Source: Rhynchopus sp. YZ270_cl-10
Taxonomy: Eukaryota; Euglenozoa; Diplonemea; Diplonemida; Diplonemidae
Assembly (NCBI GenBank): GCA_964035575.1
Contig: OZ037923.1
Location: 806,001-870,000, forward strand
Direction: 5' to 3'
Length of the DNA: 64,000 nt
Shown here in pieces: positions 9,491 to 19,687 of the stretch (position 1 is the stretch's first letter; the number at the start of each line of letters is the position of its first letter). Position numbers and translations under genes: made by a program. Below the pieces are notes generated by a model. That model was given only the letters and a program-made list of their open reading frames with translations. It was not told the DNA's origin and ran no database searches.

Positions 9491-9968
9491 GTGTGTTGGA
9501 TTAGCTTCCGTGTGCAAAAAAAAAAGAGGAATGTGTGGAACAAAATCAGAGGTCAGGACAAATGAAAGTCTTGTCGTCACAAAAAAATGAATTTTCCGAC
9601 TGAGAGATCAGGTATTGAAGACAGTGTGAGTTTTTCATCATCTGCATTCCAACAAAGAGCTGAGTGAAAAAAGGGTGCAGAGAACAGAAACGAACAGGCA
9701 AGACAACACGAAAGCAGTCAGAGAGCCAATAGATATAACAGTATCGACATTGGGAAAAAGGTCCTCGCGTACAGGTCTGTGAAGAGTTACTTTTGTCATC
9801 ATGTGTGGTGTTGTGTGTCGCTCGCTTTGGTTCTGTTCTTCAGTCGTAAATCCCGATGAAAGGTAGCTTCATATCGTAAGATCAGGTCTTGAAACACATA
9901 AATAAAATCATCATCAGCACACATGCTCAGAACATGTGTATACAGCTATGAACCCCGCTCGGTCACAT
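9491..9968. repeat. M cassette, copy 2
   Basis: Close copy of 1402-1880. Confidence 0.8.
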
Positions 9969-10034
9969 CTCTCAGGCAAGCATGATGGGCGGGCGAGGGG
10001 TAGGCCCTCCACATCCCGCCGGAGGACTTGCCTT
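9969..10034 (+). repeat. 66-bp junction module, copy 8
   Basis: GGGCGGGCG variant. Right neighbour is the 5.9-kb beta-helix cassette, which begins TTGTCTTTTTG directly after the shared CCTT. Confidence 0.9.
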
Positions 10035-10295
10035 TTGTCTTTTTGTACTGCTTTTGAAAAGGGCTTCTTTGAAAGAGCAAAATGGCGTGGGTGGAGGGGT
10101 ACATTGGTCTGTGCAGATGAAAGGCACCCTGGTGGGTTGGCACAAATGGTTGAATGGGAGGGGGACATCATCACACAACGGACTTCACCAACTACCCCTG
10201 CGAACCATACGTACCAGCCTGTACAGCCAGCTACTACGTGGTGTTAACGGGTGTCGCTGGGAAGCTGCGTAAGAGTGTGACAAAACAAAAGGAAA

Positions 10296-10337
10296 AGTTT
10301 ATAAGATGATCCTAAGCCTCTCGGTGCTTAGTCACCC
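10296..10337 (+). repeat. Rep-E copy
   Basis: Rep-E is a repeat of about 40 bp with the core TTATAAGATGA..CCTAAGC..GCTTAGTCACC, in which CTAAGC/GCTTAG pair around a CTCTCGTT-like loop. Good copy. Confidence 0.7.
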
Positions 10338-10542
10338 AAATAAAATTTGTAAAACAAATGTGTCTGACAAGCAGACAACACGTTGATCAAACTACAGCAG
10401 CGGGAACCAGCTGATTTTTTACCCCGCGTTCAGGCGCGTAAACAGTCCTATATATGACTGTGCGCGCCTTTCTGCGGAGTAAAAATTAGGTGGGGAAGAG
10501 GGGGGTGATGGAACCACACAAAAAAAGGTAGAGTTGAAATAC

Positions 10543-10644
10543 AAAGCCCTCTCGTGAACAATATACCTTGGTACATGACCGGCTGTACCGGGGGTGGACA
10601 CCCAACCATGCAGTCCTACAATCCATTTCGTGGTTTACATCTGA
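10543..10644 (+). repeat. Rep-C copy
   Basis: Rep-C is about 100 bp: AAAGCCCTCTCGTGA, a GGTAC-A-TGACCGG-TGTACC hairpin region, GGGGGTGGAC, GCAGTCCTACAATCCATTTC and TGGTTTACATCTGA at the end. Confidence 0.7.
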
Positions 10645-10854
10645 AAAAATAGACAAGAATAATGCACACACCACACGGGGGGAGGCAAACACGTGGTGGG
10701 GGGGGAGGGAGTGCTGTAGTTTGTACTGGATAGACAAAAACTCATCGAGCTTCGGACCCCCTCTTTGGGGGTGGGGCTAATGGAATCATGACCAGTAGTG
10801 GCATGGTGGGGGGAAAAAGGAAAAAAGGGAAAGAAAACGTTTTGTGAGATTTGT

Positions 10855-10888
10855 GAGAACCCTAAGCCCTCTCGTTGCTTGGTCACCT
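10855..10888 (+). repeat. Rep-E copy
   Basis: GAACCCTAAGCCCTCTCGTT then GCTTGGTCACC; one stem mismatch. Confidence 0.6.
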
Positions 10889-11774
10889 TGATCACGTTAT
10901 TGCGCAGCAGCAGCTTTAAAAAGGGGGGGACAACCACGCAAAAAGAAACCCTTTTTTTTGAAAAGATAGCGGCCCGTGGTTGCACAACCTAACTGAAACA
11001 AAAAGGCACTCAAAAATAGAAAACGACTTCAGGATATGACAGTTAAATGAAATAAAGAAAACACTTTTTCGTTTATCGCACCGCAAAAGGTTTGTGTTTT
11101 TCACTGATGAATGTGAGTGATGTTAGTGGAAAAACAATACGCTAAAGCGGGCACGCACCATCCGTCGTTTTCCATTTCTATTCGTCAATGCTTGATAACA
11201 CAAAAAAAAAATCGTAGTTAAAGACGAAGTGGTCGGCTAATACCACCTTCGCCACAGCTTCATTTCAGTATCTCAAAACACCATTCTGGGTGCCCATTTT
11301 GACATGAGATATTTTTGGCAAGTTGGGCCAAAGCAAACGTGAATGAAAAAATGAAAAAAAAAAACAAACGTTTTGGAAGAACCATTCACGAATACAGAAT
11401 ATTCCAAGCAACCTCACATGCACAGCAAAAAAAGCAATGGGTGTGACAAAAAGAGAGGGCAGGAACACTCCTCAATTCGTGAACGTTTTTTTCTTCGAGA
11501 AACGCGCAATGCCAGGTCGTTTGAGACCGACTGGCGTTGCTCTCATCGTCTTAAGCCGCAACACAAAAAAAGCCCCCCACCGGAAGTCAGGACAGGGTCC
11601 CACGCTTTCAGCAAAGGACTCTATCACACCCTGGGGAAAGGTGTGCTGTCTGTGACCCCTTAGCGTATGACAGGAAAAAGTCTTGCCACTGCTTTTTTTT
11701 TGAAAAGGGTTTATGCAAAGTTTTAACATGTCACTCACTGTGTACTAGTTGAAAAAAAAAAAGGTGTAGTAGGG

Positions 11775-11906
11775 GGTTTGGGATACGTTATGTCAAATTC
11801 ACAACAATTCATAAGTATTCACACCATGAAGGGTTGTGTTTTTTTTTTTTGTGAAGTTTTTATGAAGTTTTTTGTGAATTTTGGCTGACATAACGTACCC
11901 CAAACC
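11775..11906. mobile_element. Short palindromic DNA element (MITE-like)
   Basis: 132 bp with 21-bp terminal inverted repeats that match at 20 positions (left GGTTTGGGATACGTTATGTC, right end read inverted GGTTTGGGGTACGTTATGTC). It has no coding capacity. Target duplication is not clear. Confidence 0.6.
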
Positions 11907-12129
11907 ACCTCAAGGTGGAACAAAAACAAATAAACAAACAAAAAAACCTAAAAGTGCCGATAACGCTCCTGAAGACAGAGGACGGCCTTTTTGCGACTCT
12001 CTCCGGGGTACAGAGCATCTGTATATCAGAAAGGCACGAATCTCTACAGGATGTGGGCACTAACAAGATTGGGATATCCAGGGACACACACACACACGTC
12101 TCAAAAGCACACGCATTGTTTTCATTATT

Positions 12130-12170
12130 GAAAACTTGGTAGTGTAGTCACCCGAGGATGCACTCCACAT
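12130..12170 (+). repeat. Rep-A copy
   Basis: Rep-A is about 48 bp: GAAAACTTGGTTGTA, then TAGTGTAGACACCCGAGG and ATGAACTCCACTA; TAGTG and CACTA can pair. This copy is slightly shortened and lies 35 bp from the beta-helix stop codon. Confidence 0.65.
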
Positions 12171-12205
12171 TATTAGATTTCGGTCGGGGGGCCATAAAGG
12201 CCGTC

Positions 12206-15200
12206 TCAGAGTGTCTTCTTGGGGAATGGGTGCATGGCTGCAGCGCCCCTGGCGGAGAGTGTGTCGTCGTCGAGGTAGGCTGACCACGTGGTGGCTGTGT
12301 CGCCTGCACAGATGGTGACGTTCTTGAGCGAGTGGACGTTGTTGTTGCGCACAGTCATCGTCGTCAGCATGTTGCAGGTCGAGCTGTAATCGCTCGTCTT
12401 CGTCTGGCATGTATTGTTGAAGAACGCCAGGTTGTTCCCCTGCCCAAAGCAGGTGTCAACATACGCGTACACATTCTCAAAGTGGTGGTTCCACTGCCCC
12501 CCAAAGTCGCTCTTCAAGCCCGCGGAGGCGTACACAAAGTAGTTGTTGTGGGTGAGGTAGTAGCTCGACCCGTCGTCGTTGTCAATCGCCTCCTGGCTGC
12601 TGTACACATCAAACACAAAGTTGTGTCTGATCTCCCTGAAGCGTGGGAGCACAGAAGGGCCGGTGGCCATCTCGTGTCCAGGAAGCTCTCCTGTGACGTT
12701 GTCCTTGTTGAAGACCCTGTGCATGCCCATGTCGGTGATGTACGGAACACGGTCCCAGCTGTTGAACGGGCCGTGGTCGCCACTCTCACGCACACAGTTC
12801 GCAAGCAGGTTCCCCTCCATCACATCACCACCGCCAAATCCGTCATTGTAGTTGACACCTGCACGTGGTCCGTTGAAGTGCACGTTCTGCGACAACGTGG
12901 TGCGCGCTGTGACAGCCTGGAACCACATCGACGACTGCTTCTGCCAGATCCCAATCTCGCGTACAAGGTTTCCCACAACCTTCGTGCCACTAGGGTAGTT
13001 TCCCCCACGCCCGTCAGGACCCCCTCCGTACGGGATTGTGTCCGTGCAGTTCGCATTGAGGCAGGTCCCCGTCGACCCCCAGGCAGCCATTGCAGAGTCG
13101 CCAATCCAGCTCATCTCGTTGTTCGACAGTGTCACGTTCCTGTTGTAGTTGCTCACAAACACACCGTTCCCGTCCACACGCGTGATCAGGTTGTTGTCCA
13201 CTGTTGTCCGCTCCGTCCCCTCCATCAGAATTGCACCAGACCGCTGCAGTGCCCAGTCACCACCACTCGGCATGCCGTGGATGTCCGCCACGTCTGTCCC
13301 CAGGTACGTCAGCATCGCATCGCGGATCACCAGCCCACGGATCGTCACGTCCTGCACAGGTGCTGTCTGCGTGCCGGTGATGTTGAACAGCACCTTCGTC
13401 CGTGTTGCCACAAACTGCTCGTCCCCCGTCGGTGTCTGCGACGTGTTGAACGTGTAGTACAGTGCTTCCTCGTCTGCGTCGTAGAAGAACTCCCCAGGCG
13501 AGTCGCACTCCTCCTTCACGTTCTCAATCCACCACTGTGTGCCGGCAATCTCACCTTCACCGCCTTGGTTGCAGCCGACGTCCTGGTTGAACATAATCTG
13601 AGACGTCTCCTTGTCGATGCCGTCCACGAGGCACTGGTTTGTGAACCACCTGCCGCCACCACGCCACACCTGCACGACAGCACCACGCACGTTCGAGTAG
13701 TTCGCTGCCTGTGGCAGCATTTGATCGTAGGACAGACCACTTGGCGCCATGTGTGTCTGTGTGCACCCGCTGCTCGTTTTCTTCTCATGGTCGTAGCACT
13801 GTCCCCTTGGCGGGTTCTGGCTGCACCAGTACCCCGTAGGCGGGCTGATGTCGTCACAGAACCCACCCATCCCGATGTGGTAGTCACCCCAGTCGCCCTC
13901 ACCGGTCCACGTGCTGTTGCCCTCCTGCGTCAGAGGCCACTCCACCCCAGGCCAGTCCTTGCCGTTGTAGACAAGGTCCTTCGTTGCAGCCCACTTTTTG
14001 TCCTGATCCAGCGGCGGGGTGAATCTGTTCAGGTATTTTTTTTTGAATACACGAGAATCGTCATATAAAAATAAAACTCTCTGTTTTTTAAGATAGTGCT
14101 TGCCGAATTACTCCCCAGATTCATTCACTCAGGGACACTAATTCGAGCGATCAACAAAAAAAAAAACTTTCTCTCTTTTTTTCCCTTTGTTTTCGTTTCT
14201 TTTTGTCGAAAAAATGAGTTTCATTTTAACATTTCCCATCAAAAGGACATACGTTGTGGGGTTTGTGGCCCACCCTTGACCGTATTCGCCAGCACCGTAG
14301 CCGGGGTTGTTCGAGAAATACCACTCACCGGACATCTCTGGGTGGCCGTTCGGGTACTTCGCACGGATGGCCCTCTCTTCACCCAGACGGAGGCCGGTGA
14401 TCTCCTTGACGCCTTGGCCTTTGAGGTCGAGCTTCCATGTGTTGTCCTCCTCGATGCGCGCGGAGTCTACACCTGCCTGGGCAACGGGGCTCCAGTAGTC
14501 GGACACAGCGCCGAAGCACTGCGTGGCGTAGGGTGGGCCGAAGGAGGGGGAGTGCCATGTGAGGGACCCGAAGGGGCCCTTCGTGCTGTTCGCGGCAAGC
14601 GCCTTGCAGGCCTCGAGAGACGCAGTCTCGCCCAAATACTTGACAGCATCGGTGTCGTTCTTCGAGTTCGCCCGCCCGTACACATTGTTCCGCCCGCTGT
14701 GCACAACCCAGGTCGGCTTCATGACTCGATGCGGCGCCCACGCACCCACCCCATTCACCTTGAGTGGCACCGCACCGCTCACCACGGCACGCTCCCCTTC
14801 GTAGTTCTGGATCGTCACTTTTGAGTGTTTCTGTGTGAGGCGGAGCTGTTCCGTATGATACGTGCCCTCACGCAGGAGGATGGTGCTGGGCGACACGGCA
14901 GCAGACAGCGCTTCGGCGATGGTGCGGAAGGGGGCCTCCTTGGTGCCGCTGCCAGAGTGTGCGGCTTTGCTGTCGACAAAGATGGCGCCGCTGGATGGTG
15001 TCGGATACTGCGGTGGTGTCCATGTGTCCTCTGTGGAAGGTGTCGGCACGTCGCATGCCTGCAGCTGCAGTGCGTCGTACAGCGTCTTGAAGTCGCCCCT
15101 CTGTGGGAGGGTCGTCTTGCCGTACTCCCACGCGTGTTTGCGCACAGCGCAGTCATAGCTCGCAGGCACCCCTGCCGGTGTGCCAGGGTTGATGAAGGGT

Positions 15201-15250
15201 GGGGTCGCCACCACGGCGTACGCCGCTGCTGTGACAAGGAGGCTCCGCAT
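12206..15250 (-). CDS. Secreted right-handed beta-helix protein (two exons)
   Basis: Exon 1 is 15250-14253 and exon 2 is 14024-12206. The 228-bp intron (14025-14252) starts GTATGT and ends CTGAACAG; splicing joins AAC CCC ACA AC|A TTC in frame, giving 938 residues. The N-terminus MRSLLVTAAAYAVVATPP is a signal peptide. Residues about 90-170 show the usual entry to a right-handed beta-helix (IFVDSKAAHSGSG, then APFRTIAEAL and ILLREGTYHTEQL). The middle has many helix rungs such as VTIRGLVIRDAML, TTVDNNLITRVDGNGVF and NVTLSNNEMSWIGDSAMAAW, with several possible N-glycosylation sites. This fold is common in polysaccharide lyases and hydrolases, but no specific catalytic triad was identified, so the substrate is open. 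It lies alone in its cassette, with a peptidase-like fragment upstream in the opposite orientation. Confidence 0.82.
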
Positions 15251-15570
15251 TAGGAAAACCTTTCAAGAAGGAATACAGTTGTGGAAGAGAATGTCTGCAG
15301 AAGGGGGAAGTGGGGGTGGTGAACAAAGAAGGTTGTTTGTGAGTGGCATGACGGTCGTCTGAGAAAAAAAGTACGGTACGGAAAAGATGGGTGTGAAACA
15401 GGAATTTGATAAACAGCATCTCTCGGAAGAGAAACCTTGCTGGGATTACTGTGTGTGAAGTGAGCATGTGGACAAAGGTGTGGTAAGCCCGACGAACCAC
15501 CTGCACGACCTGCAGCAGACAATAATACCACCTAGCACAAACCCACTACTGGGCCCGCGTGGTTGTTTAG
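15251..15570. other. Upstream region of the beta-helix gene
   Basis: Unique DNA between the beta-helix start codon and the peptidase-like fragment. Likely promoter; nothing else recognised. Confidence 0.4.
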
Positions 15571-15949
15571 CGAGAATGCCTTCCGTTGCAGTAAGTGCAA
15601 AAGCGATGGTTTCACTCAGCTTGTCGCCGACAAATTTGCGCCTGTGCTGATAGTGGACGCCAAGCGCTTCACTGGGAAGATGGGGACGAAGCAGGGTCAC
15701 CGCTGGGAGGTGGATCAGGTGATTCTGGTGCGTGAGGGCAGCGTGCACGTGCAGTACACTCTTGTGGGCATCTTGGCTGGTAAACGCGGCACCGCGCTGG
15801 TGGACCAGCACTACATCGCCAAAGTCGCGCGCCGTCGCCAGGAGACGAAACACGTGTCCGGGAGGGGTACTGGTAAGCTCATGTGGTACGACATCGACAC
15901 CGACTCTGGGCATCGACAGTCGTGCCAGCCACCCACGGGGGACTCACAT
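15571..15949 (+). pseudogene. Peptidase C19 (ubiquitin hydrolase)-like fragment
   Basis: About 126 codons open on the plus strand without a plausible start. It begins after GTTGTTTAG, which would serve as an intron acceptor. The reading resembles the C-terminal half of a USP catalytic domain: a zinc-ribbon-like FRCSKCKSDGF, APVLIVDAKRF, YTLVGILAGKRGTA, then LVDQHYIAKV where the catalytic His of USPs sits in GHY, and MWYDIDTDSGH. Codon use is GC-rich like host genes. The fragment stops exactly where module 9 begins, so it looks like a gene cut by cassette formation. The N-terminal Cys box is absent. Family assignment rests on motif order only. Confidence 0.5.
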
Positions 15950-16015
15950 CTCTCAGGCAAGCATGATAGGCAGGCGAGGGGTAGGCCCTCCACATCCCGC
16001 CGGAGGACTTGCCTT
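15950..16015 (+). repeat. 66-bp junction module, copy 9
   Basis: AGGCAGGCG variant. Left neighbour peptidase-like fragment (flank GGGGGACTCACAT), right neighbour discoidin cassette 3. Confidence 0.9.
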
Positions 16016-17134
16016 GTGTGTTGGATTAGCTTCCGTGTGCAAAAAAAGAGGAATGTGTGGAACAAAATCAGAGGTCAGGCAGCGCAAATGAGAGTGAGGT
16101 GTGAGAGCAAGATATAAAAAGGGAAAGGGGCTGTTTTGTTGTGTACTGTACTTCCGTCTCGACAGCTATAAAGGGTATGGGGTTGGCACTGTTGAATGAA
16201 GTGCCATTGCCACAAGCGGGCTTGGGGTGGTGCATGCTTGCTTACGTAATTCTGCAACAATCGAGTTTGCTACAATCACAATACACACCGAGGTAAGGGG
16301 GAAAGTAAAAACCAATTGTAATCGGAATGTCGATTTTCATCATCGAGAGTTGTGGAGCCAAACACTGCTTTCACACAAGTGCAAAGGGTCAATATTCTCA
16401 CACGATACTTGTCACAACATTTCCCTTGCACCTTTTGTGAAATGGTGCGTTCGTGTAAAAAAGGGGGAATGGGGAAAAATAAAGGAGTGGGAAAAGAGGA
16501 AGCAAAGAGGTGAGGAAGCAGCCATGTCTTCCCATGGCGTGCTCCTTAGCAACAAAACGAAGGGAGGAGACGTACGCACTGTCTAGCGAAGCACCACGTT
16601 CCCCCCTACTGCATAGCAGTTTTCTTCACTTGCTCACGACAAACGTGTCAGTGCGTACATAATACGCCAAGACACGCACGCAAAAGCAAGCGCATGCAGA
16701 TACAGTTAATATTAAACGAGCACTTCAACTAGGTACTCCCAAAGGCTTGCACTGTTGCAACGGAGCAGTGTACATCGAGGCTTAAACTGCGGGCACAGAA
16801 TAATCCAAAAACAAAAAACATGAACGTCATTTTCAAAATAAAAGAGAAAAAGGAAAATAAAAAGAAAACACGTGTGGTTCGTTTTGTCCCCATTCGTGCT
16901 AGTATCAACAAACACCAGAGCAGTGTCTGTCATCAAGACGTAACGCGAAAGGGCTAGGATACTAACAGACGGCACACCTTATCCTCAAAAGTGTGGCAGA
17001 GATGCGATCCCTGGTCTGACACATATTTTTTGTGTGCAAAAAATAGAGTTGAAAAATATTTGAAAGTAAGTATACATTAAAAAGGGTGAAAAATGATTCA
17101 GGAACTGTAACCACTTAAGGTCACCATCCTTCGT
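16016..17134. other. Non-coding part of discoidin cassette 3
   Basis: Carries the same first block as cassettes 1 and 2 (GGCACTGTTGAATGAAGTGCC hairpin near 16181, AGTTGTGGAGCCAAACACTG), a shortened middle, and the shared 3' block from about 16890 to the stop codon. No gene seen. Confidence 0.6.
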
Positions 17135-18559
17135 CTAGATCAGAGACGGCAGACACGGCAGGCACACGCGAGGAGGTGCAGGGCCTCTGTTCACGCACAC
17201 AGGCAGGTTGCAGGCATGGCTCGAGTGGAAAACAACCTCCTTCACGTATGCCTGGTAGCCAGTGTACCTGGTGGGGATGTAGAAACGCCAGAACTGCGAC
17301 ACAGCGCCGTCAAAGGTGGTGGTCTGCTCAGCAGAAGACCCAGAGACACCAACACCAGACGCAACTGTGGTCCACCCGCCAGTGCCTGTCGCACTCACCT
17401 GCAGCTGCCAGTCCTTCACGTCGTGTGTCACATCTCCGGCAGAGTAGAACGAGAAGCTTGTCACAAGCTGAGGTGCTCCAAAGTCGAAGGAAGCCCAGTT
17501 CGGCACGTTCCACCCAATGCCATCTCCTCCGTTCCAGCCGGTCGCCACACTCCCGTCAATCACGTTCGAGCCGGGACCAGAAGGGTGGTCAGCATTCACA
17601 GCCACAAGAGCTGGGGTCACAACGTTCGAGCGGAAAACAACCTCCTTCACGTATGCCTGGTAGCCAGTGTACCTGGTGGGGATGTAGAAACGCCAGAACT
17701 GCGACACAGCGCCGTCAAAGGTGGTGGTCTGCTCAGCAGAAGACCCAGAGACACCAACACCAGACGCAACTGTGGTCCACCCGCCAGTGCCTGTCGCACT
17801 CACCTGCAGCTCCCAGTTCTTCACGTCGTGTGTCACATCTCCAGCAGAGTAGAACGAGAAGCTTGTCACAAGCTGAGGTGCTCCAAAGTCGAAGGAAGCC
17901 CAGTTCGGCACGTTCCACCCAGTGACATCCCCTGCGTTCCAGCCGGTTGCCACACTCCCGTCAATCACGTTCGATCCGGGACCAGAAGCATGGAAAGCGT
18001 TCACAGCCAGAAGGGTGGGTGTCACCTGGGTGTTGTGCGTGATGCACTGTCCGTTCGACACATCCCACACAGACGCGTGCTCAAGCCCCTCCGACAGCTC
18101 CAACTCCAGGAACGACCCACTCGTGAGGACCTTCGTCCAGAACACAGTGTCCTTCTTGTCCCCACCTGACGTTGCGACATAGCGTGCAGCACACGACCCA
18201 CCGGTGAACCCGTTCGCACCAAACAGCGGCGGAAGTCCTCCGTTCGTGCTGACACCACACGGCGGGCAGAAGTAGTACACAAAGGTGAAGTGGCACGGAC
18301 GGTCGTCTGCCGTCGCAGGGCAGTCAAGGCGCAGCGTGTTGCCTGCCGTCGTGTGTCCCACAAGCGTGTGCACGTTCGCACCTGCCAGCCAGTCGGGCAC
18401 GTTCACCCACGCCTGTCCCGTCGACACGTGGCTCTCTCCTGATGTCACAGTTGTGATCTCGGGTGTGGCACCTGTGCCCGCCACCCACGACACCGTGCCC
18501 TTGTGGCCTGCAGCAGTGCAGAGCCCCGCAAGCGAGAGGGTTATGATGCTGCGCAGCAT
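17135..18559 (-). CDS. Secreted protein with two tandem discoidin domains, paralogue 3
   Basis: 474 residues. The signal peptide and six-cysteine N-terminal domain are almost identical to paralogues 1 and 2, but two F5/8 type C domains follow in tandem. The second arose from a duplication of about 405 bp (near 17220-17625 and 17626-18030). The two domains share FDFGAPQLVTSFSFYSAGDV, yet differ where the paralogues differ: NAFHASGPGSNVIDG then NAGDVTGWNVP, against NADHPSGPGSNVIDG then NGGDGIGWNVP. Both end TGYQAYVKEVVF. A linker RSNVV replaces the tail between the domains, and the cysteine-rich tail follows the last. A small in-frame change at the domain boundary (ITHNTQVTP against MTQVTP) distinguishes this copy. 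Two domains would permit bivalent binding. Confidence 0.88.
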   Translation of the reverse strand: MLRSIITLSLAGLCTAAGHKGTVSWVAGTGATPEITTVTSGESHVSTGQAWVNVPDWLAGANVHTLVGHTTAGNTLRLDCPATADDRPCHFTFVYYFCPPCGVSTNGGLPPLFGANGFTGGSCAARYVATSGGDKKDTVFWTKVLTSGSFLELELSEGLEHASVWDVSNGQCITHNTQVTPTLLAVNAFHASGPGSNVIDGSVATGWNAGDVTGWNVPNWASFDFGAPQLVTSFSFYSAGDVTHDVKNWELQVSATGTGGWTTVASGVGVSGSSAEQTTTFDGAVSQFWRFYIPTRYTGYQAYVKEVVFRSNVVTPALVAVNADHPSGPGSNVIDGSVATGWNGGDGIGWNVPNWASFDFGAPQLVTSFSFYSAGDVTHDVKDWQLQVSATGTGGWTTVASGVGVSGSSAEQTTTFDGAVSQFWRFYIPTRYTGYQAYVKEVVFHSSHACNLPVCVNRGPAPPRVCLPCLPSLI

Positions 18560-18861
18560 GTTTGTTTCACAGACTTGGTTGTGTTTGGTATGACCTGGGT
18601 GTGTGTGGTCGCAGTGTGAGTGTGAGTGGGGAGATAGGGTGGCTGAGGAGCGTGGGTGGCGCAAGGTCTGTGAAGAGTTACTTTTGTCATCATGTGTGGT
18701 GTTGTGTGTCGCTCGCTTTGGTTCTGTTCTTCAGTCGTAAATCCCGATGAAAGGTAGCTTCATATCGTAAGATCAGGTCTTGAAACACATAAATAAAATC
18801 ATCATCAGCACACATGCTCAGAACATGTGTATATACAGCTATGAACCTCACTCGGTCACAT
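18560..18861 (-). promoter_or_regulatory. Shared promoter/5' UTR block of discoidin paralogue 3
   Basis: Same block as upstream of paralogues 1 and 2, ending at module 10. Role inferred. Confidence 0.5.
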
Positions 18862-18927
18862 CTCTCAGGCAAGCATGATAGGCAGGCGAGGGGTAGGCCC
18901 TCCACATCCCGCCGGAGGACTTGCCTT
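18862..18927 (+). repeat. 66-bp junction module, copy 10
   Basis: AGGCAGGCG variant. Left neighbour discoidin cassette 3, right neighbour S. Confidence 0.9.
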
Positions 18928-19076
18928 GTGTTTGTGGAGGTGTTTGGACACATCGTGAGTGAAAGTCTTGCGCACACAGTTGCCCTGCATTTCCTACAAA
19001 GATGCCTTATGGTCGAGGGCAGAGTACAGGTTTGATCAGTGTGGCGTGTTGTGTTCTTCAGATCTCTTCTCTGCAG
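18928..19076. repeat. S cassette, copy 3
   Basis: Close copy of 1947-2096. Confidence 0.8.
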
Positions 19077-19142
19077 CTCTCAGGCAAGCATGATAGGCAG
19101 GCGAGGGGTAGGCCCTCCACATCCCGCCGGAGGACTTGCCTT
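19077..19142 (+). repeat. 66-bp junction module, copy 11
   Basis: AGGCAGGCG variant. Left neighbour S, right neighbour M. Confidence 0.9.
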
Positions 19143-19621
19143 GTGTGTTGGATTAGCTTCCGTGTGCAGAAAAAAAGAGGAATGTGTGGAACAAAATCAG
19201 AGGTCAGGACAAATGAAAGTCTTGTCGTCACAAAAAATGAATTTTCCGACTGAGAGATCAGGTATTGAAGACAGTGTGAGTTTTTCATCATCTGCATTCC
19301 AACAAAGAGCTGAGTGAAGAAAAGGGTGCAGAGAACAGAAACGAACAGGCAAGACAACACGAAAGCAGTCAGAGAGCCAATAGATATAACAGTATCGACA
19401 TTGGGAAAAAGGTCCTCGCGTACAGGTCTGTGAAGAGTTACTTTTATCATCATGTGTGGTGTTGTGTGTCGCTTGCTTTGGTTCTGTTCTTCAGTCGTAA
19501 ATACCGATGAAAGGTAGCTTCATATCGTAAGATCAGGTCTTGAAACACATAAATAAAATCATCATCAGCACACATGCTCAGAACATGTGTATATACAGCT
19601 ATGAACTCCGCTCGGTCACAT
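19143..19621. repeat. M cassette, copy 3
   Basis: Close copy of 1402-1880. Confidence 0.8.
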
Positions 19622-19687
19622 CTCTCAGGCAAGCATGATGGGCGGGCGAGGGGTAGGCCCTCCACATCCCGCCGGAGGACTTGCCTT
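19622..19687 (+). repeat. 66-bp junction module, copy 12 (last)
   Basis: GGGCGGGCG variant. The right flank (TTGATATCGGACTC) is unique DNA, so this module is the right limit of the cassette region. Confidence 0.9.

Larger units (their letters stand above)
10035..12129. other. Gene-free spacer with dispersed repeats
   Basis: No coding region supported. It holds Rep-E copies (10296-10337, 10855-10888), a Rep-C copy (10543-10644), a palindromic element (11775-11906) and homopolymer runs. It lies downstream of the beta-helix gene. Confidence 0.5.

Noticed and set aside
12332-14068. Long plus-strand frame opposite the beta-helix gene
   Set aside because: Antisense shadow produced by GC-rich codon bias; no domain, and it crosses the intron of the real gene. 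The same holds for plus-strand frames opposite the PG-rich gene.
1336-19687. Repeated peptide LSGKHDRQARGRPSTSRRRT encoded by many short frames
   Set aside because: It is the translation of the 66-bp module; frames differ on each side and no shared gene structure exists.
1336-19687. True integron array
   Set aside because: No integrase gene and no attC-type core sites; only the layout is comparable. The host is eukaryotic.
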